Origin: GCA-2731375 sp002731375
Lineage (GTDB): Bacteria > Pseudomonadota > Alphaproteobacteria > GCA-2731375
Length of the DNA: 64,000 bases
NCBI GenBank assembly: GCA_030752605.1
Contig: JASMDX010000012.1
Span: forward strand, 1 to 64,000
Direction: 5' to 3'
Shown here: positions 8,654 to 17,983 of the stretch, in pieces
Layout: each line of letters opens with the position of its first letter
Position numbering within the stretch: the stretch's first letter is position 1
Notes under the pieces: model-generated
Database searches by the model: none
Seen by the model: the letters and a program-made list of their open reading frames with translations, nothing else
Told to the model about the DNA's origin: nothing
Translations under genes and position numbers: made by a program

Positions 8654-9124
8654 ATGCGTTGCCCATTTTGCGGTCATAACGATACCCAGGTGAAGGATTC
8701 CCGGCCCGCGGAAGACAATGCGGCGATCAGGCGGCGGCGCTTTTGCGCCGATTGCGGCTCCCGCTTCACCACGTTCGAGCGGGTGCAACTGCGTGATTTG
8801 ATGATCCTGAAAAAGAATGGCCAGCGCGTGGCCTTCGACCGGGATAAATTAATCCGCTCGATCCAGTTGGCCTGCCGCAAGCGGCCGGTGGACGAGGAAC
8901 GGGTTGAGCGGGTGGTCAACGGTATTCAAAGACGTCTGGAGAGTTCAGGCGAGAACGAGATCCGCTCGGAAGCGGTTGGCGAACTGGTCATGGAAGCGCT
9001 ATCCAATCTCGATCCGGTGGCTTATGTGCGCTTTGCCTCCGTCTACAGGAACTTCCGCGAGGCCCGCGACTTCGAGGACTTTGTCGGCCAGATCGGTGGC
9101 GATGAGGAGATTGACCAAGATTGA
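8654..9124 (+). CDS. nrdR: transcriptional repressor NrdR
   Basis: A 156-residue regulator of ribonucleotide reductase genes. Four cysteines (Cys3, Cys6, Cys31, Cys34) form the N-terminal zinc ribbon that binds NrdR boxes, and residues from about 49 onward (LMILKKNGQRVAFDRDKL) form the ATP-cone domain that senses ATP/dATP. Length is exactly typical. The last codons overlap the likely ribD start, implying translational coupling. The position between glyA and ribD is conserved in alphaproteobacteria. Confidence 0.95.
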   Translation: MRCPFCGHNDTQVKDSRPAEDNAAIRRRRFCADCGSRFTTFERVQLRDLMILKKNGQRVAFDRDKLIRSIQLACRKRPVDEERVERVVNGIQRRLESSGENEIRSEAVGELVMEALSNLDPVAYVRFASVYRNFREARDFEDFVGQIGGDEEIDQD

Positions 9125-10271
9125 TGCAATCCTGCCAGAAGGCCCGCCGATACGGTCAAGCGACGACTATCTAGGTTTGGCCCTGGTCCTGGCCGCGCGC
9201 GGTCTGGGCAATGTCTGGCCGAACCCGGCGGTGGGCTGTGTCTTGGTCAGGCATGGGCGGATAGTGGGCCGGGGCTGGACCCAGCCCGGCGGACGCCCCC
9301 ATGCCGAGGCGATGGCCCTGGAACAGGCCGGTAATCAGATAGGTGACCAGGCCAGGGGCGCCACGGCATACGTTTCTCTGGAGCCTTGCGCCCATCATGG
9401 ACAGACCTCGCCCTGCGCCGAGGCCCTGATCGCGGCTGGCATCGCTCGGGTGGTTATCGCCGCGCCCGATCCTGACCCACGGGTTGATGGCCGTGGCGCT
9501 GAAATGCTGCGCGCCGCCGGGATCGCGGTCGAATGGGCTGGATCGGCAATAGCGGCGCGGGCCACGGCGCTGAATGCCGGTTTTCTTTGCAAGATAAATC
9601 GGAAGCGCCCTCTGGTAACCCTGAAACTGGCCTCGACCCTGGATGGACGCATCGCCACCGCTAGCGGCGAAAGCCAGTGGATTACCGGGGCGGGAGCCCG
9701 CGCCCGCGGCCATCTGCTGCGGGCTGAGCATGACGCGATCCTGGTTGGTATTGGCACCGCCTTGGCCGATGATCCGGAATTGACTTGCCGTTTGCCGGGC
9801 ATGGCGGCGCAATCCCCGGTGCGTGTGGTGCTGGATAGCAAAATGCGCTTGCCACCTGATAGCCGCCTGGCCCGTGGCGCCGGCGATCATCCCCTATGGC
9901 TGCTTAGCGGCCCGGACCGCGGTGCGGCTTCATTGACGGCTCCGTTGACGGCTTTGGGCTGCGAGGTCATGGCGGTGCCTTGGGGCGGCGATGGCCGGAT
10001 CGAGCCGGCGGCGGCATTGCAATGTCTGGCTGAACGCGGCATCACACGGCTGTTGGTGGAAGGGGGAAGCGCCGTCGCAACGGCTTTTTTGGCCGCTGGA
10101 TTGGTTGATAGTCTTGCTTGGTTCCGCACACCAGGCTTGATGGGCGGCGATGGTTTGCCGGTTTTTGGTGCCCTGGGCTTGACCGTACTGGACCATATGC
10201 CGCGCTTTCAACGGCAGGGAATTGAAAACTTGGGTGATGATGTACTGGAAAGCTACGTCCAACGGGGCTAA
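9102..10271 (+). CDS. ribD: bifunctional diaminohydroxyphosphoribosylaminopyrimidine deaminase / reductase
   Basis: A 389-residue two-domain enzyme carrying out the second and third steps of riboflavin synthesis. The N-terminal cytidine-deaminase-like domain has the zinc ligands in GGRPHAEAMAL and EPCAHHGQTSPCAEAL. The C-terminal reductase domain follows from about residue 165 (RPLVTLKLASTLDGRIA, then GESQWITG, VEGGSAVATAFL). The frame is open far upstream into nrdR; I chose ATG 9102 (MRRLTKIDAI), which overlaps the nrdR end by 23 bases and gives a normal length. It is the first gene of the rib cluster. Confidence 0.92.
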   Translation: MRRLTKIDAILPEGPPIRSSDDYLGLALVLAARGLGNVWPNPAVGCVLVRHGRIVGRGWTQPGGRPHAEAMALEQAGNQIGDQARGATAYVSLEPCAHHGQTSPCAEALIAAGIARVVIAAPDPDPRVDGRGAEMLRAAGIAVEWAGSAIAARATALNAGFLCKINRKRPLVTLKLASTLDGRIATASGESQWITGAGARARGHLLRAEHDAILVGIGTALADDPELTCRLPGMAAQSPVRVVLDSKMRLPPDSRLARGAGDHPLWLLSGPDRGAASLTAPLTALGCEVMAVPWGGDGRIEPAAALQCLAERGITRLLVEGGSAVATAFLAAGLVDSLAWFRTPGLMGGDGLPVFGALGLTVLDHMPRFQRQGIENLGDDVLESYVQRG

Positions 10272-10279
10272 ATAGGGGT

Positions 10280-10885
10280 ATGTTTACTGGCATTATCACA
10301 GATATCGGCCGGGTCGATCAGGTCGAGCCCGCCGGCGATACGAAATTCGTCATCGCCTCCTCGTACGACAGCGCCTCGATCGTCATCGGCGCCTCGATCT
10401 GTTGTTCGGGGGTATGCCTGACTGTGATTGACAAGGCGCCGGGTTGGTTCTCGGTCACCGCTTCGGCGGAAACCTTGGACTGCACCAACCTGGCGGATTG
10501 GGCGGTGGGTAGTTCGATCAATTTGGAGCGGGCCCTGAAAGTCGGCGACGAACTGGGCGGGCATATCGTCTCGGGTCATGTGGATGGCGTGGTGGAGATT
10601 TCGGGCGTAGTGGCGGATGGGGACAGCCTGCGTTTCCGTTTCAGCCTGCCTGATGATCTGGCGCCTTATATAGCGCCCAAGGGCTCAGTCTGCCTGAACG
10701 GCGTCTCCTTGACCGTCAACGAAGTGGACGAGGATGGGTTTGGCATCAATATTATTCCTCATACTCAGGAAAAGACTACCTTCGATGCCGCCAAGGCCGG
10801 TGACCGGGTCAACCTGGAAATCGATGTGCTGGCCCGCTATGTGGCCCGCTTGGCCCAAAGTTCGGCGCAAAAGGAGACACTGTGA
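10280..10885 (+). CDS. ribE: riboflavin synthase, alpha subunit
   Basis: A 201-residue protein with two homologous lumazine-binding repeats. It dismutates two 6,7-dimethyl-8-ribityllumazine molecules to riboflavin. The N-terminal MFTGIITDIGRV and the second-repeat SVCLNGVSLTVNEV are characteristic; GHIVSGHVDG marks the end of repeat one. It starts eight bases after ribD and its stop overlaps the GTG start of the next gene, so the cluster is an operon. The same protein is called RibC in some naming schemes. Confidence 0.95.
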   Translation: MFTGIITDIGRVDQVEPAGDTKFVIASSYDSASIVIGASICCSGVCLTVIDKAPGWFSVTASAETLDCTNLADWAVGSSINLERALKVGDELGGHIVSGHVDGVVEISGVVADGDSLRFRFSLPDDLAPYIAPKGSVCLNGVSLTVNEVDEDGFGINIIPHTQEKTTFDAAKAGDRVNLEIDVLARYVARLAQSSAQKETL

Positions 10886-12009
10886 GCGACGTTATCGAAA
10901 AAGATCAAACATATCTGTCGAGGATAGAGGATATTTTGGACGATGCCCGCCAGGGCAAGATGTTTATTCTGGTTGATGATGAAGGCCGGGAGAACGAGGG
11001 CGACCTGATTATCCCTGCCGCCATGGCGACGCCGGAAGCGATCAATTTCATGGCCCGTTATGGCCGGGGCCTGATCTGCCTGTCCCTCAATGGGGAACGG
11101 GTGGAAAAGCTGGGCCTACCCTTGATGGCACAGCGTAATGAATCCCGCCACGGCACCGCCTTCACCGTCTCGATCGAGGCGCGGCAGGGTATTTCGACCG
11201 GCATCTCCGCCGCTGACCGGGCGCGCACCGTGGCCGTGGCCATTGATCCTGACAGTGATGGGACCGATATCGCGACACCGGGGCATATTTTTCCTTTGCG
11301 GGCGCGCGACGGCGGCGTTCTGGTCCGTGCCGGCCATACGGAAGCGGCGGTGGATGTGGCGCGGATGTCCGGTTTGCTGCCGGCCGGCGTGATCTGTGAG
11401 ATCATGAACGATGACGGCACCATGGCCCGCATGCCCGATTTGGTGAAGTTCGCGCAGTTCCACGGATTGAAGATCGGCACCATTGAAGACTTGATTGAAT
11501 ACCGCCGGCGGACAGAGACCTATGTGGAACGCCGTACAGAGGCGCGCATTGACTCGGTTCATGGTGGTGAATTCCGTGCCGTCGTCTATGTTAACAAAAT
11601 TGCCTATTCCGAACATATTGCCTTGGTGAAGGGCGACGTCAGCGCGCCTGGACCGGTACCCGTGCGTATGCATGCCCTGGATGTCTTGAGCGACGCCCTG
11701 GGTGACAAGGCGGGTAAGGCGGGGTTGCTGCAATCGGCCATGAACCTGATCGCCGATGACGAACGTGGCGTTGTCGTGCTGATCCGCGAGGCCTTGCCAA
11801 CGGCTGTTTCCGACCAGATCCGCCGCAAGGCCGGGGAGGATGTGCCCCATCGGGTGGAGCTGCGCGATTATGGTATTGGGGCGCAAATTCTGTTTGATCT
11901 TGGGGTTCGGGAAATGGAGCTGCTGACTAATTCCGACTACGACATCGTTGGCATCGAAGGCTATGGACTGACCATCACCGGCACGCGCCCCATTCCCATC
12001 GACGACTAA
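10882..12009 (+). CDS. ribB: 3,4-dihydroxy-2-butanone-4-phosphate synthase with degenerate GTP cyclohydrolase II domain (RibBX)
   Basis: A 375-residue protein. The N-terminal 210 residues are a complete DHBP synthase that makes the four-carbon precursor from ribulose 5-phosphate: DDEGRENEGDLI binds the substrate and metal, and RAGHTEAAVD is conserved. The C-terminal half is GTP cyclohydrolase II-like (HIALVKGDV, LRDYGIGAQIL, NSDYDIVGIEGYGL), but the three zinc cysteines of the GDVFGSxxCDCG motif are absent; the corresponding stretch reads GDVSAPGPVPVRMHALD. The second domain should therefore not hydrolyse GTP and a separate RibA is expected elsewhere. It starts with GTG overlapping the ribE stop. 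Confidence 0.93.
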   Translation: MSDVIEKDQTYLSRIEDILDDARQGKMFILVDDEGRENEGDLIIPAAMATPEAINFMARYGRGLICLSLNGERVEKLGLPLMAQRNESRHGTAFTVSIEARQGISTGISAADRARTVAVAIDPDSDGTDIATPGHIFPLRARDGGVLVRAGHTEAAVDVARMSGLLPAGVICEIMNDDGTMARMPDLVKFAQFHGLKIGTIEDLIEYRRRTETYVERRTEARIDSVHGGEFRAVVYVNKIAYSEHIALVKGDVSAPGPVPVRMHALDVLSDALGDKAGKAGLLQSAMNLIADDERGVVVLIREALPTAVSDQIRRKAGEDVPHRVELRDYGIGAQILFDLGVREMELLTNSDYDIVGIEGYGLTITGTRPIPIDD

Positions 12010-12053
12010 TAGCTATTCAATGAATTCCCAGTAGATTCGAGGATACGTACCAG

Positions 12054-12518
12054 ATGAGTGAGGCGCCCCATCTTCTTATCATTGAAGCCCCATACTACCG
12101 GCAAATCTCGGACGAGCTGGGAAAGGGGGCCACGGCCGCGCTTGACGCTGCCGGTGCGACCTACGAGCGCCTGGAAGTGCCTGGTGCCTTTGAAATTCCG
12201 GCCGCCATCCGAATGAACATCAAGGCCATGGAATTGGTTGACGGGCGCCGCCGCTATGACGGCTACATCGCCTTGGGTTGCGTTATTCGTGGCGAGACGT
12301 CGCATTATGATTATGTCTGCGGCGAATGTGCCCGCGGCCTGATGGATCTGTCGTTGGAATTTTCCATCGCGGTGGGTTTCGGCGTTTTGACGGTGGAGAA
12401 CGAGGCGCAGGCCTGGGCTCGTGCATCGTTGGACAAAGGTGACAAGGGCGGGGCGGTTGCGAACGCCGCTTTGCGCATGATCGAGGTGAAGCGCGAGTTT
12501 GGATATTTTCCCCGGTGA
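12054..12518 (+). CDS. ribH: 6,7-dimethyl-8-ribityllumazine synthase
   Basis: A 154-residue lumazine synthase that condenses 5-amino-6-ribitylamino-uracil with DHBP. VPGAFEIPAAIR and GCVIRGETSHYDYVC carry the catalytic and substrate-binding residues (the Glu-Thr of RGET and the following histidine). The length is typical of the icosahedral or pentameric enzyme. It lies 44 bases after ribBX and its stop overlaps the nusB GTG start (GTGA), consistent with one transcript. Confidence 0.95.
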   Translation: MSEAPHLLIIEAPYYRQISDELGKGATAALDAAGATYERLEVPGAFEIPAAIRMNIKAMELVDGRRRYDGYIALGCVIRGETSHYDYVCGECARGLMDLSLEFSIAVGFGVLTVENEAQAWARASLDKGDKGGAVANAALRMIEVKREFGYFPR

Positions 12519-13054
12519 GTGAAGTGATGGACGAAAAGACCTATGGCGCGAAGACATCCGCTGGCGCAAGACGCCGGGCCTCGCGTCTGGCGGCGGTGCA
12601 GGCATTGTACCAGTTGACCTTGAACCATGGCACAGCCGACGATGGCGAGGTCGAGGATGCGATCATTGAATTTCTGACCCACCGTCCCGGCGCTGAATTG
12701 CCTGAAGATGCATATGCCGAAGTTGACAATGATCTGTTTTCCGATCTGGTCCGAGGCACGCACCGCCATCATGGCCAGTTGGTCGACATTCTTGACGCCG
12801 TGCTGCCCCAGCGTTGGAAATTCGTACGTCTGGACCGTATTCTGGCCGAGATATTGGGCTGTGCCACCTACGAATTGAGCCATCGCCCCGACGTGCCCGT
12901 GGCCGTGATCATCAATGAATACGTGGAGATCACCAAGGCCTTCTACGAGGGCGATGAGATCGGTTTTATTAATGGTGTCTTGCAGGAAGTAGCGCAAAAC
13001 CTGCGCGCCGAGGAAGTCCTGGAACACAAGAATGAGCGGGCGAAATCCAACTGA
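12515..13054 (+). CDS. nusB: transcription antitermination factor NusB
   Basis: A 179-residue all-helical RNA-binding protein which, with NusE (S10), recognises boxA and prevents premature termination in rRNA operons. SRLAAVQALYQL is the arginine-rich N-terminal helix, and VPVAVIINEYVEITKAFYEG is the conserved C-terminal region. A GTG start at 12515 overlaps the ribH stop; ATG 12527 (MDEKTYG) is an equally possible start. Association with ribH and thiL is standard. Confidence 0.93.
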   Translation: MSEVMDEKTYGAKTSAGARRRASRLAAVQALYQLTLNHGTADDGEVEDAIIEFLTHRPGAELPEDAYAEVDNDLFSDLVRGTHRHHGQLVDILDAVLPQRWKFVRLDRILAEILGCATYELSHRPDVPVAVIINEYVEITKAFYEGDEIGFINGVLQEVAQNLRAEEVLEHKNERAKSN

Positions 13055-14024
13055 ACCCAGCCCGGCGCAAAAACCGGGTGAATTCGACCTAATCGGACGC
13101 TATTTCGCGCCGCTTGCCGGCCCTGGTGCGTTTGGTCTTGGCGACGATGCGGCCGTGCTGACGCCCCCGCCGGGCCAGCAATTGGTCTTCACCGCCGACG
13201 CCATTATCGCCGGCGTCCATTTCCTGGCAGATGACCCCGCCGGCGACGTGGCCGCCAAGCTGCTGGCGGTGAACCTGTCCGATCTAGCCGCCATGGGCGC
13301 GGTTGGCGCGGGTTATCTGATCACCACCGCCTGGCCCCGTGTTCTGGACGAAGACTGGATCGCGGACTTTGCCCAAGGCCTCGGCACGGCACAGGCCGAG
13401 CATGAGATAGCTTTGCTGGGCGGTGATACCGTGGCCACGGATGGGCCCATGTGCCTTTCCCTTACAGCCATTGGCGAACTACCCATGGGCAGTGCGATAC
13501 GCCGCAATGGTGCTAAGGCGGGTGACAATATTTATGTTTCAGGCCGGATCGGTGATGCCGGTGTTGGTCTGCGTATTCTGTGCGACGGCCTGATGGACGG
13601 TACCACGCCAGATCACCAGGCAGCTGTCGAGCGTTACCGCAGGCCAAGGCCACGCCTGGCTCTAGGCCAGGCCCTGCGTGGCTTGGCAAGTGCCTGCATT
13701 GATATTTCCGATGGCTTGGTTGCCGATCTGGGCCATTTGGCGGCGCAATCCCGCGCGGCCATGACGGTGGATCTAGCAGCGATACCCCTGTCCCCGTTGG
13801 CCGGTCTGATTGGTGGGGCGGCGGCAGCCATCGTGGCTGGTGATGATTATGAATTATTGTTCACAGCGGCGCCCGATGATGAGCTGCGCTTGCTTGACGC
13901 TGGGCAAGAAACCGGAACCACCGTCAGCCGCATTGGCCGAGTCACAGCGGGCCGTGGCGTCGAGGTTGTCGATGCCGCCGGGGTGAAGGTCAATCTGGCA
14001 CAACCCGGCTACCGCCATTTTTAG
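13032..14024 (+). CDS. thiL: thiamine-monophosphate kinase
   Basis: A 330-residue ATP-dependent kinase making thiamine diphosphate from thiamine monophosphate. N-terminal GDDAAVL and FTADAIIAGVHF, then NLSDLAAMGA and LLGGDTVA form the Mg-ATP site of the PurM/ThiL superfamily; CIDISDGLVADLGHLA is the C-terminal substrate segment. The start lies inside the end of nusB (23-base overlap), the last coupling in this operon. A decayed FliL-like gene follows. Confidence 0.94.
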   Translation: MSGRNPTEPSPAQKPGEFDLIGRYFAPLAGPGAFGLGDDAAVLTPPPGQQLVFTADAIIAGVHFLADDPAGDVAAKLLAVNLSDLAAMGAVGAGYLITTAWPRVLDEDWIADFAQGLGTAQAEHEIALLGGDTVATDGPMCLSLTAIGELPMGSAIRRNGAKAGDNIYVSGRIGDAGVGLRILCDGLMDGTTPDHQAAVERYRRPRPRLALGQALRGLASACIDISDGLVADLGHLAAQSRAAMTVDLAAIPLSPLAGLIGGAAAAIVAGDDYELLFTAAPDDELRLLDAGQETGTTVSRIGRVTAGRGVEVVDAAGVKVNLAQPGYRHF

Positions 14025-14146
14025 AGGGCCGCTAGTTCAGGTAACTGGCCGTAACCTTCCCCTAACCATTTTTTGCCATATTGCAGGCTGGTGCATCACT
14101 CAATTGGAAAACTTCCGTGGGGTCATGCGGATTTGTGGGACTAGTC

Positions 14147-14645
14147 ATGAAAAAGATCATCATCATTGTGGTCGCCTGATCGTTGTGCCGGGAGCAGCCG
14201 GCGGCGGATTGTTTTTCATGGGCGTGCTTGACGAACCACTAGGCCCTAGCAAACCTAAAGGTGAAGGCACGGTGGCTGGCGGCGAGGGCAAGAGCAGCTG
14301 CGAGGGGAGTGCGGCCGAACAGGCCGCCGAAGCGCTGTTCGTGCAGCTGGAACCTATTTCCGCGCTGGTTATAAGTAACGGGCGGGTAAAATATCAGGTA
14401 CTTTTGACGCTCAAACTGCAGGTGGCGATATTGGCGCGAAGAACGACGTTTACACGGTGTTGCCGCGTCTTCGTGATGCCATGCATACAGAATTGTTTAC
14501 CGCACCAATTTTGCGTGACGAAGAGACCGGCGTGAACGATCTGGTCGATCTGAAAAGGCGTGTATTGGGCTTGACCCGGAGTATGGTTGAAAGCGATAGC
14601 ATTGAGGATGTGCTAGTTCTCAAACACAAACGGATGTGCGTTTAA
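14147..14645 (+). pseudogene. broken FliL-like membrane protein gene
   Basis: Three frames together read as one small membrane-anchored FliL-family protein. ATG 14147 gives MKKIIIIVVA then TGA; the adjacent frame continues LIVVPGAAGGGLFFMGVL and QLEPISALVISNGRVKYQV; near 14425 a further shift gives GDIGAKNDVYTVLPRLRDAM, LFTAPILRDEE and DLKRRVLGLTRSM to TAA 14645. Both shifts are repaired by adding one base (after GCC near 14176 and in GGCG near 14427). The family normally has one N-terminal transmembrane helix and a periplasmic domain. Codon choice stays like that of neighbours, so the decay is recent or a sequencing artefact. Confidence 0.7.
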
Positions 14646-14708
14646 AAAACCCGCTTCAAGCAGGAAATGGCGCTTGTTCTCTCGATAACAAGTCACTAGC
14701 TTGCGCCG

Positions 14709-15908
14709 GTGTTTAATCATCCCCAATATCATAACGTTACCTTGCTGGCCGTTTGCCAGTCGATGTTTGCTTGTGGGCAGACGACGATGTTTTTTGTCGG
14801 CAGCCTGATCGGTGCCGAATTGGCCACGAACAAAGCCCTTGCTACCCTGCCGGTGAGCGCGGTGATCCTGGGTACGGCCCTGATGACTGTGCCGGCCTCG
14901 TTGGTGATGCGCCGGGTTGGCCGGCGGGCCGGCTTCATGGGAGCGGCAGCGATTGGTGCTTGCGGATTTTTGACCTGCGCCCTGGCGCTCTATTCCTCGC
15001 TGTTCTGGGTGCTCTGCGTGGGTGCGCTAACAGTCGGGTTCTATCACGCCTTTTGCCAATATTACCGGTTCGCGGCCGCTGATGCGGCGACGCCCGAGTT
15101 TCGGCCAAAGGCGATTTCGCTGGTCATGGCGGGCGGCGTCGTTGCCGGTGTGCTTGGCCCCACACTGGCCGTGAACAGCCGTGAAATTGTCCCCGATATT
15201 GAGTATCTTGGCTCGTATCTGTCATTGGCGGCCTTGACGATGTGCATCCTGGTGCTCGTCTCGTTCGTACGTATTCCCCGGCTGTCCGAGGCGGACCGGA
15301 AAGATACGGGCCGGCCATTGTTGGAGATCATGCGTCAACCGCGCTTCATCGCGGCGGCGGGTTCGTCGATGATCGCCTATGGCATCATGTCTCTGTTGAT
15401 GACCGCCACGCCGTTGGCGATGCGGGCTTGCGATCATCCTGTGGACGATGCGGGTTTCGTCATTCAGTGGCATGTGGTGGGGATGTTTGCACCATCGTTC
15501 TTTACCGGGCATTTGATCTCCCGGTTCGGCTTGATCAAGATTATGCTGACCGGCGCCATTCTGCTGTTGCTTGCCGTGGCCTCGGCGCTGCATGGCATCA
15601 TGATCCTGAATTTCATGGTCTCGATGTTCTTTCTGGGAATGGGCTGGAATTTTCTATTTGTCGGCGGCTCAACCCTGTTGACCGAGGTCCATACGCCCTC
15701 CGAGCGGGGAAAGACCCAGGCCGCGCATGATTTCATGGTTTTCGCCACCACAGCCCTGGGCTCCTTCCTTTCCGGCCAATTGTTGTTTAATTTCGGTCGG
15801 GAGCGGGTCAATTTGATGGCGTTGCCGCTTATTATCACCGTAACCCTTCTGGTCATCTGGTTCGGATTTATCCAAAGGGCGGAGGATACGGCGGCGCCCA
15901 CAGTGTGA
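14709..15908 (+). CDS. MFS transporter
   Basis: A 399-residue polytopic membrane protein with about 12 hydrophobic helices, of the major facilitator superfamily. The cytoplasmic loop between helices 2 and 3 carries RRVGRRAGF, the usual MFS charged motif, and the matching loop in the second half has SRFGLIKI. Segment LGMGWNFLFVGGSTLLTE resembles the YfcJ/UMF-type efflux group. The substrate is not evident. GTG 14709 is the first start in the frame; no strong ribosome site is visible. It stands alone between a pseudogene and a helicase gene. Confidence 0.85.
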   Translation: MFNHPQYHNVTLLAVCQSMFACGQTTMFFVGSLIGAELATNKALATLPVSAVILGTALMTVPASLVMRRVGRRAGFMGAAAIGACGFLTCALALYSSLFWVLCVGALTVGFYHAFCQYYRFAAADAATPEFRPKAISLVMAGGVVAGVLGPTLAVNSREIVPDIEYLGSYLSLAALTMCILVLVSFVRIPRLSEADRKDTGRPLLEIMRQPRFIAAAGSSMIAYGIMSLLMTATPLAMRACDHPVDDAGFVIQWHVVGMFAPSFFTGHLISRFGLIKIMLTGAILLLLAVASALHGIMILNFMVSMFFLGMGWNFLFVGGSTLLTEVHTPSERGKTQAAHDFMVFATTALGSFLSGQLLFNFGRERVNLMALPLIITVTLLVIWFGFIQRAEDTAAPTV

Positions 15909-15996
15909 ACCGGTATAAAGCTGTACTGGCTTTCGAGTCGCAGTGTGTTAAATGGTGCAGCCGCGGCCAAAGCCCGCTAGTCGGAAGTATAAAGAC

Positions 15997-17934
15997 ATGA
16001 CAGATATCGAAGGCGTCATTCCGGCGCTGGGTCAAGCATTGGAGAAGCGCGGCTTTACCGCGTTGACGCCGGTGCAAGAGGCGGTGCTGGCGCCCGAACT
16101 GGCTGATTCCGATACTCTTGTCTCGGCCCAGACAGGGTCGGGCAAGACCGTGGCTTTTGGCCTTGCCCTCGCACCTACCTTGTTGATGGGTGAGGAGCGT
16201 TTCGTGGATGCCGAGGCGCCCTTGGCGTTGGTAGTGGCGCCAACGCGGGAGTTGGCCTTGCAGGTCAAGCGTGAGTTGGAATGGCTGTACGCGATGACCG
16301 GGGCGCTGCATGCCTCCTGTGTTGGCGGCATGGATATGCGGACCGAACGCCGGGCTCTTCAGAGGGGCGTGCATATCGTGGTCGGCACGCCGGGCCGTTT
16401 GCGTGATCATATTGAGCGCGGCTCTTTGGATGTCGGCGCATTGAAGGCGGTGGTGCTGGATGAGGCGGATGAAATGCTCGACATGGGCTTTCGCGAGGAT
16501 CTGGAATATATCCTCGATGCCGCGCCAAAGCAACGCCGCACCATGCTGTTCTCGGCCACGGTGCCGCGCACTATCGTCAGCCTGGCCAAGCGTTATCAGC
16601 GTAATGCGGTGCGTATCTCGACCCAGGCTGAACAAAGCCAGCATCTGGATATCGAATACCGTGCCCTGACCGTCGCCCCCAATGACCGAGAAAACGCTAT
16701 TATCAACGTGCTGCGCTATTTCGAGGCCAGGACCGCGCTGGTCTTTTGCTCCACCCGCGCCGCTGTTAACCATATGACCGCGCGCTTCAACAATCGGGGC
16801 TTCTCCGTGGTGGCGCTGTCTGGCGAATTGAGCCAGAGCGAACGCACGAACGCACTTCAGGCTATGCGCAGTGGCCGGGCGCGGGTCTGTATCGCCACGG
16901 ATGTGGCCGCCCGCGGCATTGATCTGCCCAATTGCGGGCTGGTGATCCATGCCGATTTGCCAAGGAACCGCGAAGGCCTGCTGCACAGAAGTGGGCGCAC
17001 GGGCCGGGCCGGGCGCAAGGGCGTCAGCGTCTTGGTGGTGCCGCATAATTGGCGCCGGCGGACCGAGCGGCTGTTGCAAGGCGCGAATATCGAGGCTATC
17101 TGGGCCCGGCCACCTTCGGTGGTCGAGGTCATGCGCCGCGATGACGAGCGTCTGCTGGCCGATCCCGGTTTGACCGAACCCGCACAGGAAGAGGAGCAAG
17201 ACTTCGTCAGGGAGCTTCTGGGACGACATGGCGCCGAGCAAATCGCCGCCGCCTATGTCCGTCTATACCGCGCGGGCCGTTCCGCGCCCGAAGAACTGCT
17301 TGATACCGGACCCCGTGATCAGGGCGAACCAAAAGGTAAGCGCCGCGATGATTTCAAGAATGGCGTTTGGGTGTCCCTCTCCGTGGGGCGCAAACACCAG
17401 GCCGAACCGCGCTGGGTGCTGCCCATGCTGTGCCGCGCCGGCAACATCACCAAGCGCGAAATCGGCGCCATTAGGATCGAGCAGAACGAAACTTATGTGG
17501 AATTCTCCTCGGATGCCATCGACCGCTTTCTCGAAGCGGTGGGGCCAAGCCGCGCGGTGGAGAAAAATGTCACGGTAACGCGGCTGGACAACATGCCGAA
17601 ATCGCTCGGGACCGAGCGTGACAGGCCTCAAGGCAAGAAATCGTATGGGAAGAAGGCTTTCGGGAAAAAGAAACCGTATGCTGAGGCAAGGGCTGAAACA
17701 TCCGCTGAACCGGGTCTGAAGCGCAGCTTCGCCCTGCAGGCCGACAAAGCGCCGGGGAACGAGAAGACCTGGGAGAAATCCGGGAGCCAGTCTCAGCCAA
17801 AGCCGAAGCCAAAACGAAAGAAACGCGGGCCCTCTCACAAACCCAAACTCGCGAAAGCGGGTGCCAGGACGCGCATTGGCGACAAGCCCGGCTATAGCCC
17901 TCTAAAACGGAAGAAGCCAAAATCTGCCGGTTAG
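15997..17934 (+). CDS. DEAD-box ATP-dependent RNA helicase with DbpA-type RNA-binding domain
   Basis: A 645-residue helicase. The core has the Q motif TPVQEAV, Walker A AQTGSGKT, PTRELALQ, GTPGRL, DEAD (DEADEMLDMGF), SAT, and HRSGRTGRAGRKG. A DbpA-like RNA-binding domain follows (VWVSLSVGRKHQAEPRWVL through FLEAVG), then a lysine-rich, low-complexity tail of about 110 residues with KKSYGKKAFGKKKPYAEA and PKPKPKRKKRG. Such proteins remodel structured RNA during ribosome assembly or cold adaptation. The frame is open to 15952, but ATG 15997 (MTDIEGV) has GGAAG about ten bases upstream. Confidence 0.92.
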   Translation: MTDIEGVIPALGQALEKRGFTALTPVQEAVLAPELADSDTLVSAQTGSGKTVAFGLALAPTLLMGEERFVDAEAPLALVVAPTRELALQVKRELEWLYAMTGALHASCVGGMDMRTERRALQRGVHIVVGTPGRLRDHIERGSLDVGALKAVVLDEADEMLDMGFREDLEYILDAAPKQRRTMLFSATVPRTIVSLAKRYQRNAVRISTQAEQSQHLDIEYRALTVAPNDRENAIINVLRYFEARTALVFCSTRAAVNHMTARFNNRGFSVVALSGELSQSERTNALQAMRSGRARVCIATDVAARGIDLPNCGLVIHADLPRNREGLLHRSGRTGRAGRKGVSVLVVPHNWRRRTERLLQGANIEAIWARPPSVVEVMRRDDERLLADPGLTEPAQEEEQDFVRELLGRHGAEQIAAAYVRLYRAGRSAPEELLDTGPRDQGEPKGKRRDDFKNGVWVSLSVGRKHQAEPRWVLPMLCRAGNITKREIGAIRIEQNETYVEFSSDAIDRFLEAVGPSRAVEKNVTVTRLDNMPKSLGTERDRPQGKKSYGKKAFGKKKPYAEARAETSAEPGLKRSFALQADKAPGNEKTWEKSGSQSQPKPKPKRKKRGPSHKPKLAKAGARTRIGDKPGYSPLKRKKPKSAG

Positions 17935-17983
17935 GATGTTCTGGCCTTTGAGAGATTAGTCTTCTTCGCGGCCGCGGCGGCGT

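Noticed and set aside
8904..9101. ribD start inside nrdR giving a 455-residue protein
   Set aside because: The extra N-terminal residues are nrdR sequence in another frame; normal RibD length is obtained from ATG 9102.
10200..10290. FMN riboswitch before the riboflavin genes
   Set aside because: The conserved FMN-element segments could not be found upstream of ribD, ribE or ribBX; genes are too tightly packed for one.
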